Below, piece after piece: positions 42,675 through 52,760 of a stretch of DNA of 64,000 nt (the stretch's first letter is position 1; the number at the start of each line of letters is the position of its first letter). A program made the position numbers and the translations under genes. The notes under the pieces are model-generated. The model did no database searches, had not been told where the DNA came from, and was given only the letters and a program-made list of their open reading frames with translations. The stretch is from CAZGUG01 sp964625335 (lineage in GTDB: Bacteria > Bacillota > Clostridia > Ch29), in assembly GCA_964625335.1 (NCBI GenBank), contig CAZVBE010000008.1, positions 1 to 64,000 of the forward strand. The letters are read 5' to 3'.

Positions 42675-44285
42675 ATGGAAACTGTAGCAAAAACCGTAGC
42701 CGAAATAATCAAAATGCCTATATTTAAAGATATGAAAATAATCGCAGGAGAAAAGGGGAAAAACAGGCAAGTCAGCTCGGTTGGGATTATAGATGCCCCC
42801 GATATGCGGGACTGGGTTAAGGGAGGAGAGTTTCTGCTCACCAATGGATATATAATGAAAGACGATCCGTCGCAGCTTAAAGACTTCATAATAAGCATAG
42901 AAAAGGCAGGGGCTTCCGCTATGGGAATCAAACTTAAACGGTTTATCGATGTATTGCCCGATGAGGTAATAGAAACCGCCGATAAGCTGCAGTTCCCAAT
43001 CATTTCGCTGCCCATTAATTTTGCCTATATAGAGATACTAAACCCAATACTCACAGACATTATTAACGAACAATCAGGCAAGCTCATGTTTTCAGAGAAA
43101 ATACACAGATCTTTCACGAAGCTTGTTTTAAAGGGAGGAAACACCCAGGAAATAATAGATACCCTAAGCAGTATTATAAAAAAAGATGTGATGTTCTTTG
43201 ACACATATTTCAACAGTGTATATGTAAACTCACGATCATCCGTCTGTCCCGAACAGTTTACCAAACCTTATCTTCAGCAAATGCTGTCAAAATATAAGAA
43301 CCACCCTATCAGGCTGAACAACAGGAATTATGGCTACATCCTATTGATTGACAGGGACTCTGTTAAGGGTTCCAGAGATTACGAATCCATTGCGGTAGAA
43401 CATGCAAGCACGGTTCTTATACTGGATACGCAAAAGAAAATTTCTAACCATCAAATCGAGAGCAAATACAGGGATGAATTTATACAGGACCTGATAATGA
43501 ATAACATTAAATCGACGGAGGAAGCAACGGCAAAGGGAAGCCTTTACGGATGGAAGTTCAGCAGCGGGTTGACCGCACTTGCCATTGAGATAGATAACTA
43601 TAAACAGGAATATCTCAGTAGCAGAAGCAATAGTGCCAAAATGGCCCTCGAGAACATGCGCCATGATATATACAGTGCCTCAAAAAAAATACTGCGTAAA
43701 TATTTCACAAATTCACTGCACACTAATTTCAGCGAGACCATCGTATTCCTGATAGAACCATTGTCGGACGATAATATTAGTTCAAGGAAGAGGCTGGACA
43801 AAGCGTTAAACGAGCTTAAAAATTATATTCATCAAAACTTTAAATTCACCATTACAGTTGGTATAGGCGCATACACCCCTTCAATAATTGATGTTCATTT
43901 AAGCTATGATAAAGCAAAAAGGGCGCTTGAAATAGGCAAACAGGTTTATGGAAGCAACAGCATAGTGCACTATGACCAATTGGGCATTTACAAACTGCTT
44001 GCACCCATTTCAGAAACGGGAGAATCCAAGGAACTGTACAATTATTATCTGGCTGACCTTTTGGAATATGATAAAAGAAATAACAGCGCTCTTTTGTCCA
44101 CTCTCAAACACATAGTAAAAAATGACTGGAATTTGAAAGAAACCGCCGGTGAGCTTTATCTCCACTATAATACAGTCAAATACCGCTTTAATAAAATTGG
44201 TGAAATAATGGGAATTGACCTGCATGACGGTGAGCACAAAACAGGCGTATCAATTGCACTGAAATTACTGCTTCTAAATGAATGA
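42675..44285 (+). CDS. PucR-family transcriptional regulator
   Basis: The 536-residue protein has a PucR N-terminal domain (IKMPIFKDMKIIAGEKGKNR, VKGGEFLLTNGY), a middle GGDEF-like region (ITVGIGAYTPSIIDVHLSYD), and a C-terminal HTH_30 motif (LKETAGELYLHYNTVKYRFN). PucR controls purine catabolism in Bacillus, and relatives control amino-acid and ureide pathways. GGAGG precedes the ATG. It faces the amidohydrolase-TRAP genes, end to end, and is a natural candidate regulator of them and of the aminotransferase. Confidence 0.92.
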   Translation: METVAKTVAEIIKMPIFKDMKIIAGEKGKNRQVSSVGIIDAPDMRDWVKGGEFLLTNGYIMKDDPSQLKDFIISIEKAGASAMGIKLKRFIDVLPDEVIETADKLQFPIISLPINFAYIEILNPILTDIINEQSGKLMFSEKIHRSFTKLVLKGGNTQEIIDTLSSIIKKDVMFFDTYFNSVYVNSRSSVCPEQFTKPYLQQMLSKYKNHPIRLNNRNYGYILLIDRDSVKGSRDYESIAVEHASTVLILDTQKKISNHQIESKYRDEFIQDLIMNNIKSTEEATAKGSLYGWKFSSGLTALAIEIDNYKQEYLSSRSNSAKMALENMRHDIYSASKKILRKYFTNSLHTNFSETIVFLIEPLSDDNISSRKRLDKALNELKNYIHQNFKFTITVGIGAYTPSIIDVHLSYDKAKRALEIGKQVYGSNSIVHYDQLGIYKLLAPISETGESKELYNYYLADLLEYDKRNNSALLSTLKHIVKNDWNLKETAGELYLHYNTVKYRFNKIGEIMGIDLHDGEHKTGVSIALKLLLLNE

Positions 44286-44307
44286 CAGTATCCACAGAAC
44301 AATAATA

Positions 44308-44350
44308 CCGGGGTTTCCCGTTTTGGATGCGGATAGCCCCGGCATTTTTA
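44308..44350. terminator. Terminator between the pucR-type and amidohydrolase genes
   Basis: Stem CCGGGG...CCCCGG with a long loop, then CATTTTTAT, between convergent genes. Mainly a plus-strand terminator. Confidence 0.65.
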
Positions 44351-44358
44351 TATTCTCT

Positions 44359-45840
44359 TTATTCCCAGGCGCCTGTTCTGTGAAATCCCACAGAGCTGCC
44401 AATTTCACGCCTGTAAATCCTTTCGATATAGGGCATATATCTTTGAAATTCTGATACGGCCGGAAGCATTTTTTCTTCAAACCTGGAAAACCTTTCGTGG
44501 GCTTCCTTTAGTATTTCCTCTTCATTGAAGGTTTTTATCTGCCTGCCCTCCATAACCACATCGCCGTCTATTATTACAGTGTCCACTGCGCTGCCCGTTT
44601 CAGCATATACAAGCTGATAAATAAGATCGATACGCGGAGCAAGACTGGGACTGTCTGAATCCAACAGCACTATGTCTGCCTTCCTGCCCGGCTCAAGAGC
44701 ACCCAACTCTGCTTCCATTAGTAAGGCCTGGGCGCCTCCCTTTGTAGCCATTGCGAGTATTTCTCCCGCTTTTCTCCAATCTTCAAAATCCGGCGTTGTT
44801 ATCTTTGTAAGCATTGCCGCAAGGGACATTATCCTGAACATATTCTGGCTGCCTGAACAATTGCTTCCGTCTGTACCCAGTGCAACTTTGACACCGGCAT
44901 CCACAAACTTGTTGACAGGACTGATCCCGCTTCCTATGGTCAGGTTGCTTGCAGGGTTGTGTGAAACCTTAACTCCTCTGTCCGCAAGCAGCTCTATATC
45001 GCTGTCGCTCACCCATACCGAATGAGCCATGGACCACCTGTTATTGAGTATCCCCAGGTTATCCAGATACTCTGCCATGGTGCATCCATAAAAGCGGTGG
45101 GCAGTAATGGCCTGTACCTTTGTCTCTACCAGGTGAGTGTGTATACCAAGGTCATACTTGCCGGCAATACCCGCAAGCCCCACCAGCAGCTTCTCTGAAC
45201 ATCTTTGCGGACCCGAGGGGCCGGGGAAAATACTTATCCGTCCATTATTGCTGTTATGCCATTTCTCTATCAATTCAATACAAAGATCCATAAGATAATC
45301 CGCTGTTTTTGGCTCTTTCCTTATCATTTCCCTTACTATCTCTTCGGGAATATCCCCGTCATCGACGGGTATTGTTTCATGGTATACCTTGTCACTAACC
45401 ATTGGTGACATTGTCACCCTCATCCCCGAATTTACGTAGGCCTTTAAGGCTGCCTCCAGCCCGTCTCTGTCGCAGGACAGGTGATCAATGCATGATGTAA
45501 CACCGCTCCTTATCATTTCAATATTGCCCAGCATAGCGCTTATATAAACATCTTCCTCGTCAAGAAGACCGGCCAGAAACGCATAATACATCCACATCTC
45601 AAGGGGATAATTCTCACCCTTTGCCCTCAGGATATTTGCATACGAATGGGTGTGTGCGTTTATAAGCCCGGGCATTGCTACTTTACCCCGTCCGTCTATT
45701 ATCTTTTGTGCGGTCGGATTTCCCGGTACATCCCCAACATGAAGTATTTGTCCGTTTTCTACTACAATATCACCTTTTACGGTTGTCCATGAATTATTAT
45801 CGTTACAATTCAGTATTTCGCAATCCTTAATTAGCAGCAT
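44359..45840 (-). CDS. Amidohydrolase of the TRZ/ATZ (chlorohydrolase/deaminase) family
   Basis: Zinc-dependent deaminases of N-heterocycles, such as guanine, cytosine and triazine deaminases, belong here. The 493-residue protein has PGLINAHTHSYANILRAKGE, HTHLVETKVQA, SMAHSVWVSDSD, and the metal Asp in ALGTDGSNCSGSQNM. It shares GPSGPQRCSE and the NAHTHSYAN start with the protein at 62525, so these two are sister paralogues. It follows the TRAP genes dctPQM in the same direction. GGGAGG precedes the ATG. The substrate is unknown. Confidence 0.88.
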   Translation of the reverse strand: MLLIKDCEILNCNDNNSWTTVKGDIVVENGQILHVGDVPGNPTAQKIIDGRGKVAMPGLINAHTHSYANILRAKGENYPLEMWMYYAFLAGLLDEEDVYISAMLGNIEMIRSGVTSCIDHLSCDRDGLEAALKAYVNSGMRVTMSPMVSDKVYHETIPVDDGDIPEEIVREMIRKEPKTADYLMDLCIELIEKWHNSNNGRISIFPGPSGPQRCSEKLLVGLAGIAGKYDLGIHTHLVETKVQAITAHRFYGCTMAEYLDNLGILNNRWSMAHSVWVSDSDIELLADRGVKVSHNPASNLTIGSGISPVNKFVDAGVKVALGTDGSNCSGSQNMFRIMSLAAMLTKITTPDFEDWRKAGEILAMATKGGAQALLMEAELGALEPGRKADIVLLDSDSPSLAPRIDLIYQLVYAETGSAVDTVIIDGDVVMEGRQIKTFNEEEILKEAHERFSRFEEKMLPAVSEFQRYMPYIERIYRREIGSSVGFHRTGAWE

Positions 45841-45867
45841 TTTTTTCTGTACCTCCCAACGCAGTCA

Positions 45868-47154
45868 TTAGAAACTTCCGGGGAACACTAGTTTTGGCAA
45901 AAACAGGGTTATACTGGGGACATATGTTATAATCAGCAGCGCAATTAGGCTTACCAGGAAAAACGGTACCACTGATGGTATCATCCTTGTCAGTGAAACG
46001 CCGGTTATGCCGTTGGCTACAAACAAATTCAGTCCCAGTGGCGGAGTAATCATACCTATGGCCAGATTTGCCACAATTATTACGCCCAGCTGCACGGGAT
46101 TTACCCCTAAGGCTACTCCAAGGGGGTGAATTATAGGTGCAAGTATTGTTACGGCGCCCGATCCATCCATAAACATACCTGCAATCAGGAATATCACGTT
46201 AACAAAAATCAAGAATACAAGCTGTGACGCCCCGCTGTCAAGAACAAAGTTTGCAGCATTTTGCGGTACCCTTGCCACAGTCAGCAGCCATCCGAACGTA
46301 GCGGCAGCGGATGTAAGAATAAGGACCTGTGCACAAAGTGCAGCAGAACTCTTGGCTACCTGGTACAACTTTTTAAAATCCATTTCTCTGGTGACAAACA
46401 AGGATACAAGTATTGCATAAACCGTTGATACTCCTGCTGCCTCAGTGGGTGTAAATACTCCTGTATAAATACCGCCCATGATTATTATAGGTACACCAAG
46501 GGCCCAAATCGCATCAAACGTAGCGCGAAAGAACTTCATTATGCTGAAGTTTTCACTTCTTGTCATGCCCTGCTTTATTACCCACCAGTATACATAAATC
46601 GCCATAACCAGTGTATAGATTATACCTGCTCCAATACCGGCTATGAACAGCGAGCCTATGGATACACCGGTAGCTACTCCATACAAAATCATGGTTACAC
46701 TAGGCGGTATAAGAATTGCCACCGATGCGCTGGATGAAATCAAACCTACTGCAAAGCCTTTATCGTACTTTTCCTTGATTAACTCCGGGTACATTACACC
46801 GCCTATAGCTGCAACTGTAGCCGGACTCGACCCGCACAGCGCACCAAAGAACATGCAGGAAAAATGTGCTGTAAAGGCGGTGCCGCCTGGAAGCCAGGAA
46901 ACAAGTGTTTTCGCCCATGAAAGCAATTTCCTTGCTATTCCTCCCTCCAGCATGATTTGAGCTCCGAAAATAAACAAAGGCATGGCCATGAGCCCAAACT
47001 TGTCCAATCCCCCAAAATACCGCTGTGCCATAACTTCGGGTGCGATATTAGTAAAGGTCATTAGGGCCAGAATACTCGAAAGAGACAGGCTCATAAAAAT
47101 CGGAACCGCCAGAAGCAAACATGCAAATAATACTATTACCAGGAAAACTGTCAT
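45868..47154 (-). CDS. dctM: TRAP transporter large permease (DctM type)
   Basis: The 428-residue protein has about 12 helices and family blocks SLSSILALMTFTNIAPEV, GALCGSSPATVAAIGGVMYP, GLISSSASVAILIPPSVTMI and IGMITPPLGLNLFVANGITG. TRAP transporters use an ion gradient to import organic acids and related solutes. The start overlaps the dctQ stop by four bases. It lies between dctQ and an amidohydrolase. Confidence 0.95.
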   Translation of the reverse strand: MTVFLVIVLFACLLLAVPIFMSLSLSSILALMTFTNIAPEVMAQRYFGGLDKFGLMAMPLFIFGAQIMLEGGIARKLLSWAKTLVSWLPGGTAFTAHFSCMFFGALCGSSPATVAAIGGVMYPELIKEKYDKGFAVGLISSSASVAILIPPSVTMILYGVATGVSIGSLFIAGIGAGIIYTLVMAIYVYWWVIKQGMTRSENFSIMKFFRATFDAIWALGVPIIIMGGIYTGVFTPTEAAGVSTVYAILVSLFVTREMDFKKLYQVAKSSAALCAQVLILTSAAATFGWLLTVARVPQNAANFVLDSGASQLVFLIFVNVIFLIAGMFMDGSGAVTILAPIIHPLGVALGVNPVQLGVIIVANLAIGMITPPLGLNLFVANGITGVSLTRMIPSVVPFFLVSLIALLIITYVPSITLFLPKLVFPGSF

Positions 47155-47636
47155 GACTGTTTAGCCTCCTTTCGGCTAATGTCCGAAATTATCCGTTGAG
47201 TGTAGCGTATGGCACACAGACCAAAACCCAGCGGAATGGTAAGGTATGGTATATACATTGGTATCTGGAGCGCCGGTGACAGCTGTGGGAACTCTATATT
47301 CCTTTTAATGATTGCAATGGAAAACACCGTTAACATCACGGAAAATATTACGCCTACAGTATTGATGAATATTTCAAGTATTCTAATCTGTTTTTTGTTC
47401 ATATATATTTGAATAAAATCTACAGCTATATGCGAACCCTTCCTGACACAAACACTGGCACCTACAAATGTTATCAGAATCATAGAATACCTTACCAGTT
47501 CATCTGACCAGCTAATGCCTGCACCAAAAAAGAAACGAAGTATCACATTAAGCGTAACCATACCCGTTGCCAAAAGCAGGCATATGGCAATTATATTATC
47601 TTCAAAAATGTCCAAATAGTGACTTATCCTAGACAT
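47151..47636 (-). CDS. dctQ: TRAP transporter small permease (DctQ type)
   Basis: The 161-residue, four-helix protein has the DctQ features GISWSDELVRYSMILITFVG and ASVCVRKGSHIAVDF. ATG 47636 follows AAAGGGG; six codons upstream were rejected. It forms the membrane pair with DctM. Confidence 0.92.
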   Translation of the reverse strand: MSRISHYLDIFEDNIIAICLLLATGMVTLNVILRFFFGAGISWSDELVRYSMILITFVGASVCVRKGSHIAVDFIQIYMNKKQIRILEIFINTVGVIFSVMLTVFSIAIIKRNIEFPQLSPALQIPMYIPYLTIPLGFGLCAIRYTQRIISDISRKEAKQS

Positions 47637-47675
47637 CCGACACACCCCTTTCATCTGTCAATACAAATAAGAGGG

Positions 47676-47709
47676 GCACAAGTGCCGGCTTTTCATTTGG
47701 CACTTGTGC
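47676..47709 (-). terminator. Intercistronic hairpin between dctP and dctQ
   Basis: Perfect 11-bp stem GCACAAGTGCC/GGCACTTGTGC with a 12-base loop, without a T-run. It more likely protects the dctP transcript 3' end or slows read-through than fully terminates. Confidence 0.6.
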
Positions 47710-47721
47710 TTCTCAATTATG

Positions 47722-48768
47722 CTATTTGCTCAGTCTTTCAACTTCCGCCTTAAACTCTTCTATAAGGTCTGCACCAATCTCATCCATGAACTCATCATAC
47801 ACTTTAAGTGTAGCTTCTCTTAACCCTGCGATTTCTTCATCGGTGAGCTCCACTACTTCACAGCCGTTTGCCTCGATACTTTCTATATATTCAGACTCGG
47901 CGTTTTGCATTATGACCCTTTGTTCCTTAGAAGCATATTCCATTGCTTCCAGGATTGTATCCTGTATATCTTTCGGAAGGGACTCCCAATATGCCTTATT
48001 CATAATGTTCGCATACACCATCCATGAATGGTTGGTAAGAGTTTGGTAATCCTGTACTTCGTATAGATTCAACATGTCAACTGTCTGATTCGGGTTTTCC
48101 TGGCCCTCTACCACTCCCTGCTGCAGGGAATTATACAGTTCACTGAATTCAATGGGTATGGGGTTTGCTCCCAAAGCTTCAAATGTGGAGATAACTATTG
48201 GAGCGGGCATAGCCCTTATCCTTACACCTTTGAAATCTTCCACTGTTCTAAGCGGTTTGTTGGCGGAAAACTGCTTTGGTCCGCCGCTCATGTATCCAAG
48301 ATTTATAAATCCTGCTCTTTCCATTTCCTCGTTAAGACTCTGTCCCGGAGCGCCGTCCAGCACCTGCCACATAACCTCCTCATTGGTATAAAGATATGGA
48401 AGGTCGTTAATGGTCAGCTTAGGTGCAAAGTTGCTTATCATTCCGAGAGGCTGCTGTCCAAGCTCTATCTGCCCGCCCTGTACGGATTCAGTTACCTCCC
48501 GCAGGCTTCCAAGTTGGTTGTTAGGATATATCTCTACCTTAATCCTTCCTTCAGAGAGCTCTTCAACCTTTTCCTTAAACAAAACCGTACCCTGGTCCTG
48601 AGGAGTACCCTCAAGCTGATTGTGGGCATATTTAATTGTATATGTCTGCTCATCATTTCCCCCGCCGGTACTTCCGCCTGAATTGCTGCTGCTGCATCCT
48701 GCCAGAATACTCGCAAGAGCAAACACCATTACAACAGCCAGAATAAATCGTGATTTCATGGTTTTCAT
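47722..48768 (-). CDS. dctP: TRAP transporter substrate-binding lipoprotein (DctP type)
   Basis: Lipoprotein signal with lipobox SILAGC, then a DctP fold: YTIKYAHNQLEGTPQDQGTV, GRIKVEIYPNNQLGSLREV, the ligand-binding Arg stretch FKGVRIRAMPAPIVISTFEA, and GANPIPIEFSELYNSLQQGV. The conserved Arg suggests a carboxylate-bearing ligand. GGAGG precedes the ATG. It has its own promoter in the gap after an amidohydrolase gene and leads dctP-dctQ-dctM-amidohydrolase. Confidence 0.94.
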   Translation of the reverse strand: MKTMKSRFILAVVMVFALASILAGCSSSNSGGSTGGGNDEQTYTIKYAHNQLEGTPQDQGTVLFKEKVEELSEGRIKVEIYPNNQLGSLREVTESVQGGQIELGQQPLGMISNFAPKLTINDLPYLYTNEEVMWQVLDGAPGQSLNEEMERAGFINLGYMSGGPKQFSANKPLRTVEDFKGVRIRAMPAPIVISTFEALGANPIPIEFSELYNSLQQGVVEGQENPNQTVDMLNLYEVQDYQTLTNHSWMVYANIMNKAYWESLPKDIQDTILEAMEYASKEQRVIMQNAESEYIESIEANGCEVVELTDEEIAGLREATLKVYDEFMDEIGADLIEEFKAEVERLSK

Positions 48769-48814
48769 TATTTATTTCCTCCCAACGTTTTTGAATTTCT
48801 TTGTTTGCCACAGT

Positions 48815-48843
48815 ATATTACATCAGACCACACACCTACGCAA
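48815..48843 (-). promoter_or_regulatory. Promoter of the first dctPQM operon
   Basis: Minus strand: -35 TTGCGT, 17-base spacer, -10 TAATAT, about 46 bases before the dctP ATG. Confidence 0.5.
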
Positions 48844-48957
48844 ATGCAAATAATTCAAATACAGGTAAACACCTCCCGGTTGTCACTTGCATTCTTTGTC
48901 CATACAATCCCCCCTCAAAACCAATTCAGACGCTGATTTTTATATCTCTTAAAACCT

Positions 48958-50337
48958 CTATATATAGTTCCAACTGTCCCTGTTTACCAGGTTCCAGCAG
49001 TCACTTCTTTCCACCAGATCCCTCACAACCGAATTTGCCTTTGTTATAATCTGCTGCTCATTGGCAGTGACAAGCTCACGTTTTTCCATTACTATCCTGC
49101 CGTCTATCATCACAGTATCAACTGCATCCCCTGTAGTGGAATAAACCAGGTTTGAAACAACCGACAGTGACGGTGTCATCTCAGGCCTGTTAATGTCCAA
49201 TAGGATTATGTCTGCTTTTTTGCCTTTCTCCAGTGAACCTATCGAAGTTTCCATGCCAAGGGCCAATGCGGCATCAATTGTTGCCATTTCCAGTACTTTA
49301 TTGGCCGTTAATGCCTGCGGATCATATTCGTTGAGCTTGTGCAAAAGGGCTGCCGCTTTCATAACCCCGAACATATCCTGGTTGTTGTTGCTGGCTGCAC
49401 CGTCTGCGCCGATGGTGACTACTACCCCGTTTTTAAGCATTGCAGGTACGGGCGCTACACCGTCAGCCAGATACTGATTGCTTACAGAGTTATGCACTAC
49501 CTTGGTTCGGGTGTTCTTAAGCAGTTGTATTTCCTTATTGCTTATCCAGCAGCAGTGTGCCAGCAGAAGATCTGGCCCCAGAATCCCAATATCGTTGAGA
49601 TATTCAACAGATGACATACCGTAATTGTCCCTGGCACTCTGAACCCTCTGGATTGTTTCTGCCAGGTGCATATTCATACCAACACCATACTGCCTGGAAA
49701 TTCCTCGCATAGCTTTTATCATTTCGTCAGAGGCAAGGGTTTCATTTAATGGTTCTACCCTTACGGTTATCCTGCCGTCTGCAGTATTGTTGTATTTCTC
49801 TATTACTCTGGCTGCTTCCCTTTCCGCCTCACCAACGGTCTCCCTGAATGCTTCGGGGGTAGGGAACGCATCTACCGTTGCCCTGCCAAGGACGCCCCGG
49901 ATACCGGTCTCGGATACTGCCTGGGCAATCCCGTCATGGCAATTTTTATCCCTGTTAATATAATGGCTGTCTGCAAAGGTTGTGGTGCCGGTCTTAATCA
50001 TCTCTAGGGATGCCAGGAGTGCGGCGGCATAACTGTCGTCCCTTGTAAGATTGTAAGAAAGCGGCCAGATGCATTCCTTCAACCATTCGGACAGGGACAG
50101 GTCGTCTCCCAATCCGCGAAATAATATCTGGTATAGATGGGTGTGGGCATCTATCAACCCGGGTAATACAGCTTTACCCCCGGCGTCCAGTATTTCAGCA
50201 TCACCGTACTTCTTTTCAAGGTCTTCGCTGATACCGGTCTCTACAATCTCGGTACCTTCAACTGCCACTGCCCCCTTGGTGAAAACATTACGCTGGGGGT
50301 CCATGGTAATTACATAGCCGTTTTTGATTAGTATCAT
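48958..50337 (-). CDS. Amidohydrolase of the TRZ/ATZ family, MtaD-like branch
   Basis: The 459-residue protein has PGLIDAHTHLYQILFRGLGD, MNMHLAETIQRVQSARDNYG, LLAHCCWISNKEIQLL and TIGADGAASNNNQDMFG. It is closer in layout to the deaminase at 21800 (ECIWP, GTTTFAD) than to the two sister enzymes at 44359 and 62525, but differs at many pocket positions. It lies upstream of the first TRAP operon in the same direction. A deaminase or chlorohydrolase-like role on an imported heterocycle is likely, substrate unknown. Confidence 0.88.
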   Translation of the reverse strand: MILIKNGYVITMDPQRNVFTKGAVAVEGTEIVETGISEDLEKKYGDAEILDAGGKAVLPGLIDAHTHLYQILFRGLGDDLSLSEWLKECIWPLSYNLTRDDSYAAALLASLEMIKTGTTTFADSHYINRDKNCHDGIAQAVSETGIRGVLGRATVDAFPTPEAFRETVGEAEREAARVIEKYNNTADGRITVRVEPLNETLASDEMIKAMRGISRQYGVGMNMHLAETIQRVQSARDNYGMSSVEYLNDIGILGPDLLLAHCCWISNKEIQLLKNTRTKVVHNSVSNQYLADGVAPVPAMLKNGVVVTIGADGAASNNNQDMFGVMKAAALLHKLNEYDPQALTANKVLEMATIDAALALGMETSIGSLEKGKKADIILLDINRPEMTPSLSVVSNLVYSTTGDAVDTVMIDGRIVMEKRELVTANEQQIITKANSVVRDLVERSDCWNLVNRDSWNYI

Positions 50338-50589
50338 GCTTTTCCTACCTCCCAGTATTGTGTCCTTTAGCCGGAAACGGATATATTGTTCAGTGAATTA
50401 TCCCTTAGCATATTTAGAAACTGTTCCTTGATGTGATTAATAAATGGACTTGTGTTTTCCTTCAGTATAAGGCAGATATAGTATTAATGCATTGTACCTG
50501 TAGTACAAAATTATACATTTAATTTATATCTTGAGTACATATGGGTTTGTAACACGAACCCACACCTTTAATATAAAAATTATGAAAAA

Positions 50590-50617
50590 CAAAAGAAAAA
50601 CCCCTTATGTAGGGGTT
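50590..50617 (-). terminator. Second terminator downstream of pyrB
   Basis: Minus strand AACCCCT-acat-AAGGGGTT then TTTCTTTTG. Confidence 0.75.
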
Positions 50618-50693
50618 CTTCCTTCTTTCTTTCATATGTACTACGTGTACATAAATCCCGCTTTTATATATCGTCCTGCCTTCCTGTTCAGAC

Positions 50694-50722
50694 TAAAAAA
50701 ACCGGGGCTTTTCAGCCCCGTT
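50694..50722 (-). terminator. Terminator after pyrB
   Basis: Minus strand ACGGGGCT-gaaa-AGCCCCGG followed by TTTTTTTAG. Strong. Confidence 0.88.
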
Positions 50723-50778
50723 TGAGTATATATAGGATTTTGCCGAATTATCTTTTACATACAAGTACCATAAACGGC

Positions 50779-51702
50779 CTACACCCTTCCGGTTACAAGA
50801 GCGAGCAGAGCCATCCTTATATAAAGACCGTTATGGGCCTGCCTGAAGTATGCAGCCCCTGCATAATCATCCACCTCGGCAGCAATTTCATCCACCCTTG
50901 GCAGTGGATGCAGTATTGTAATGCCAGGTTTGGCTTTACTAATAAGATCCATATCTACAATATAAGAACCTTTAACTTTTTCATACTCGGCAGGGTCATC
51001 AAACCTTTCTCCCTGAACCCTTGTCACATAAACAATATCACTTTTGGCAAGGGCTGCTTCCACATCTCCCGTTTCCTCTATCTGTGCACCGCGTTTTCTC
51101 AGGTCCTGTGTAATCTCTTCCGGCATCTTAAGGGATTCGGGTGATGCGAATATCATATTATTGCCATAAAGCTGCATGAAATATCCCAGCGAGTGTACTG
51201 TCCGGCCATATTTCAGATCGCCCAGGAATGTAACGGTATGTCCGCCAAGATACCCTTTTTCCTTCCTTATTGTGTATATATCCAAAAGAGCCTGTGTAGG
51301 ATGCTGGCCTGCACCATCTCCCCCATTTATTATCGGATGTACCGCCACGTCGGCTGCTATTTGTGCAGAACCTTTCATGGGATGACGCATTGCAATAGCA
51401 TCAACATATCCATCTATAGTCCTAATTGTATCAGCAAGGGATTCTCCCTTTGCAGTGGATGAACTTGAAGCACTTGCCATGGATATTACCTTAGCTCCCA
51501 CTCTGTTTATTGCAGTTTCAAACGAAAGACGGGTACGTGTGCTGGGCTCGAAGAACAGACTTGCTACTACCATTCCTTCCATGTTTTTTATTGCTTCGCC
51601 TTCTTTAACCCTTTTTTCAAACTGCGCCGCTGTGTTCATAATAAGATTTAACTCTTCCGCACTAAATTGATATGCATTCAGTATGTCCTTGCCTTTTAAC
51701 AC
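50779..51702 (-). CDS. pyrB: Aspartate carbamoyltransferase catalytic chain
   Basis: ATCase makes carbamoyl aspartate for UMP synthesis. The 307-residue protein has the carbamoyl-phosphate site FFEPSTRTRLSFETA, the ATCase loop SSSSTAKGESLADTIRTI, DGAGQHPTQALLDIY and the aspartate-binding LHPLPRVDEIA, so it is a true ATCase and not an ornithine enzyme. GTG 51702 has GGAGG eight bases upstream; the ATG at 51717 overlaps that site. No pyrI is present. It is unusual in lying directly after carbamate kinase and an IclR gene, beyond a terminator from pyrRFE, and no PyrR site is seen before it. Confidence 0.94.
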   Translation of the reverse strand: MLKGKDILNAYQFSAEELNLIMNTAAQFEKRVKEGEAIKNMEGMVVASLFFEPSTRTRLSFETAINRVGAKVISMASASSSSTAKGESLADTIRTIDGYVDAIAMRHPMKGSAQIAADVAVHPIINGGDGAGQHPTQALLDIYTIRKEKGYLGGHTVTFLGDLKYGRTVHSLGYFMQLYGNNMIFASPESLKMPEEITQDLRKRGAQIEETGDVEAALAKSDIVYVTRVQGERFDDPAEYEKVKGSYIVDMDLISKAKPGITILHPLPRVDEIAAEVDDYAGAAYFRQAHNGLYIRMALLALVTGRV

Positions 51703-51745
51703 TATCAGCACCTCCATATATTTTTGGTTTTATTTATACTAAATA

Positions 51746-52687
51746 TTAGTCTGCTATGGTTGTTCCGGTCTTGCCTTGCAGGGCATCCATTGCCTTTTCC
51801 AGGGATGATATCACTGCTTTTCTTCCCGGTTTGGACTTTGCAAACTGTATGGCCGCTTTAATCTTCGGCAGCATGGAGCCGGGTGCAAAATGCCCTTCCT
51901 CCATATATTTTTCCGCTTCTGCTGTTGTAATAGTATCCAACGCTTTCTGGTCAGCTTTCCCAAAGTTTATATATACCTTTTCAACCGCTGTCAGTATAAC
52001 AAGCGCATCCGCATCAATATCCTCTGCAAGCCTTTCGGATGCCAAATCCTTGTCTATTACAGCGGCAGTACCTTCCAAATTGCCTTGGGCATTTTTAATA
52101 ACTGGTATACCTCCGCCACCGACTGTCACAACTAAAAACCCGTTTGCCACAAGGCTTTTAACAGCATCAAGCTCCACTATTTCTATCGGCACAGGCGATG
52201 CAACCACACGTCTCCAGCCTCTTCCTGCATCCTCCTTAACGTCATATCCCTTTTCCTCTTTGAGCTTTAATGCTTCTTCCTTTGAATAAAAGGGTCCTAT
52301 CGGCTTGCTCGGATTCTTGAATGCGGGATCGTCTTTGTCAACCACCACCTGCGTTACTACCGTAGCAACCGGTTTTTTGCTGCCTTTTTCCTTAAGCACT
52401 TTGCCCATGGCCTGCTGTATGTGATAACCTATCATGCCCTGACTCATTGCACCACATACATCAAAGGGCATGGCGGGTGTAATATTCGCTGAACTTTCAT
52501 TTTGCAGAACTATTCGTCCAACCTGTGGTCCGTTGCCATGTGCTATAACTACTTCATAACCCTTTTCAATAATGTCTGCTATATAACCCGATGTCTTTTC
52601 CACCACCTTTAACTGTGCTTCTGCCGTTGCGGGTGCTCCTGCTTCCTGCAGTGCATTTCCTCCCAGTGCTATTACCAATCTTTCCAT
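51746..52687 (-). CDS. arcC: Carbamate kinase
   Basis: The 313-residue enzyme interconverts carbamoyl phosphate plus ADP with carbamate plus ATP. Blocks are ALGGNALQEAGAPATAEAQ, IAHGNGPQVGRIVLQNE, VTVGGGGIPVIKNAQGNLEG and AVIDKDLASERLAEDIDADA. In fermenters it makes ATP from carbamoyl phosphate released by ureide, arginine or pyrimidine breakdown. Here it is 43 bases upstream of pyrB, downstream of an IclR regulator, and could either serve catabolism or supply carbamoyl phosphate to PyrB. Confidence 0.95.
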   Translation of the reverse strand: MERLVIALGGNALQEAGAPATAEAQLKVVEKTSGYIADIIEKGYEVVIAHGNGPQVGRIVLQNESSANITPAMPFDVCGAMSQGMIGYHIQQAMGKVLKEKGSKKPVATVVTQVVVDKDDPAFKNPSKPIGPFYSKEEALKLKEEKGYDVKEDAGRGWRRVVASPVPIEIVELDAVKSLVANGFLVVTVGGGGIPVIKNAQGNLEGTAAVIDKDLASERLAEDIDADALVILTAVEKVYINFGKADQKALDTITTAEAEKYMEEGHFAPGSMLPKIKAAIQFAKSKPGRKAVISSLEKAMDALQGKTGTTIAD

Positions 52688-52760
52688 TTAACTCATCCCC
52701 TTTATGTTGTTAGTTTATTGTATATTATAAAATTTACTTATTTTATAATCCTATAGTCTT

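Larger units (their letters stand above)
50338..50778. other. Intergenic region between pyrB and an amidohydrolase gene
   Basis: 441 bases that hold the two terminators of the pyrB unit (50590-50617 and 50694-50722) and the promoter region of the downstream amidohydrolase gene. No gene is seen. Confidence 0.5.
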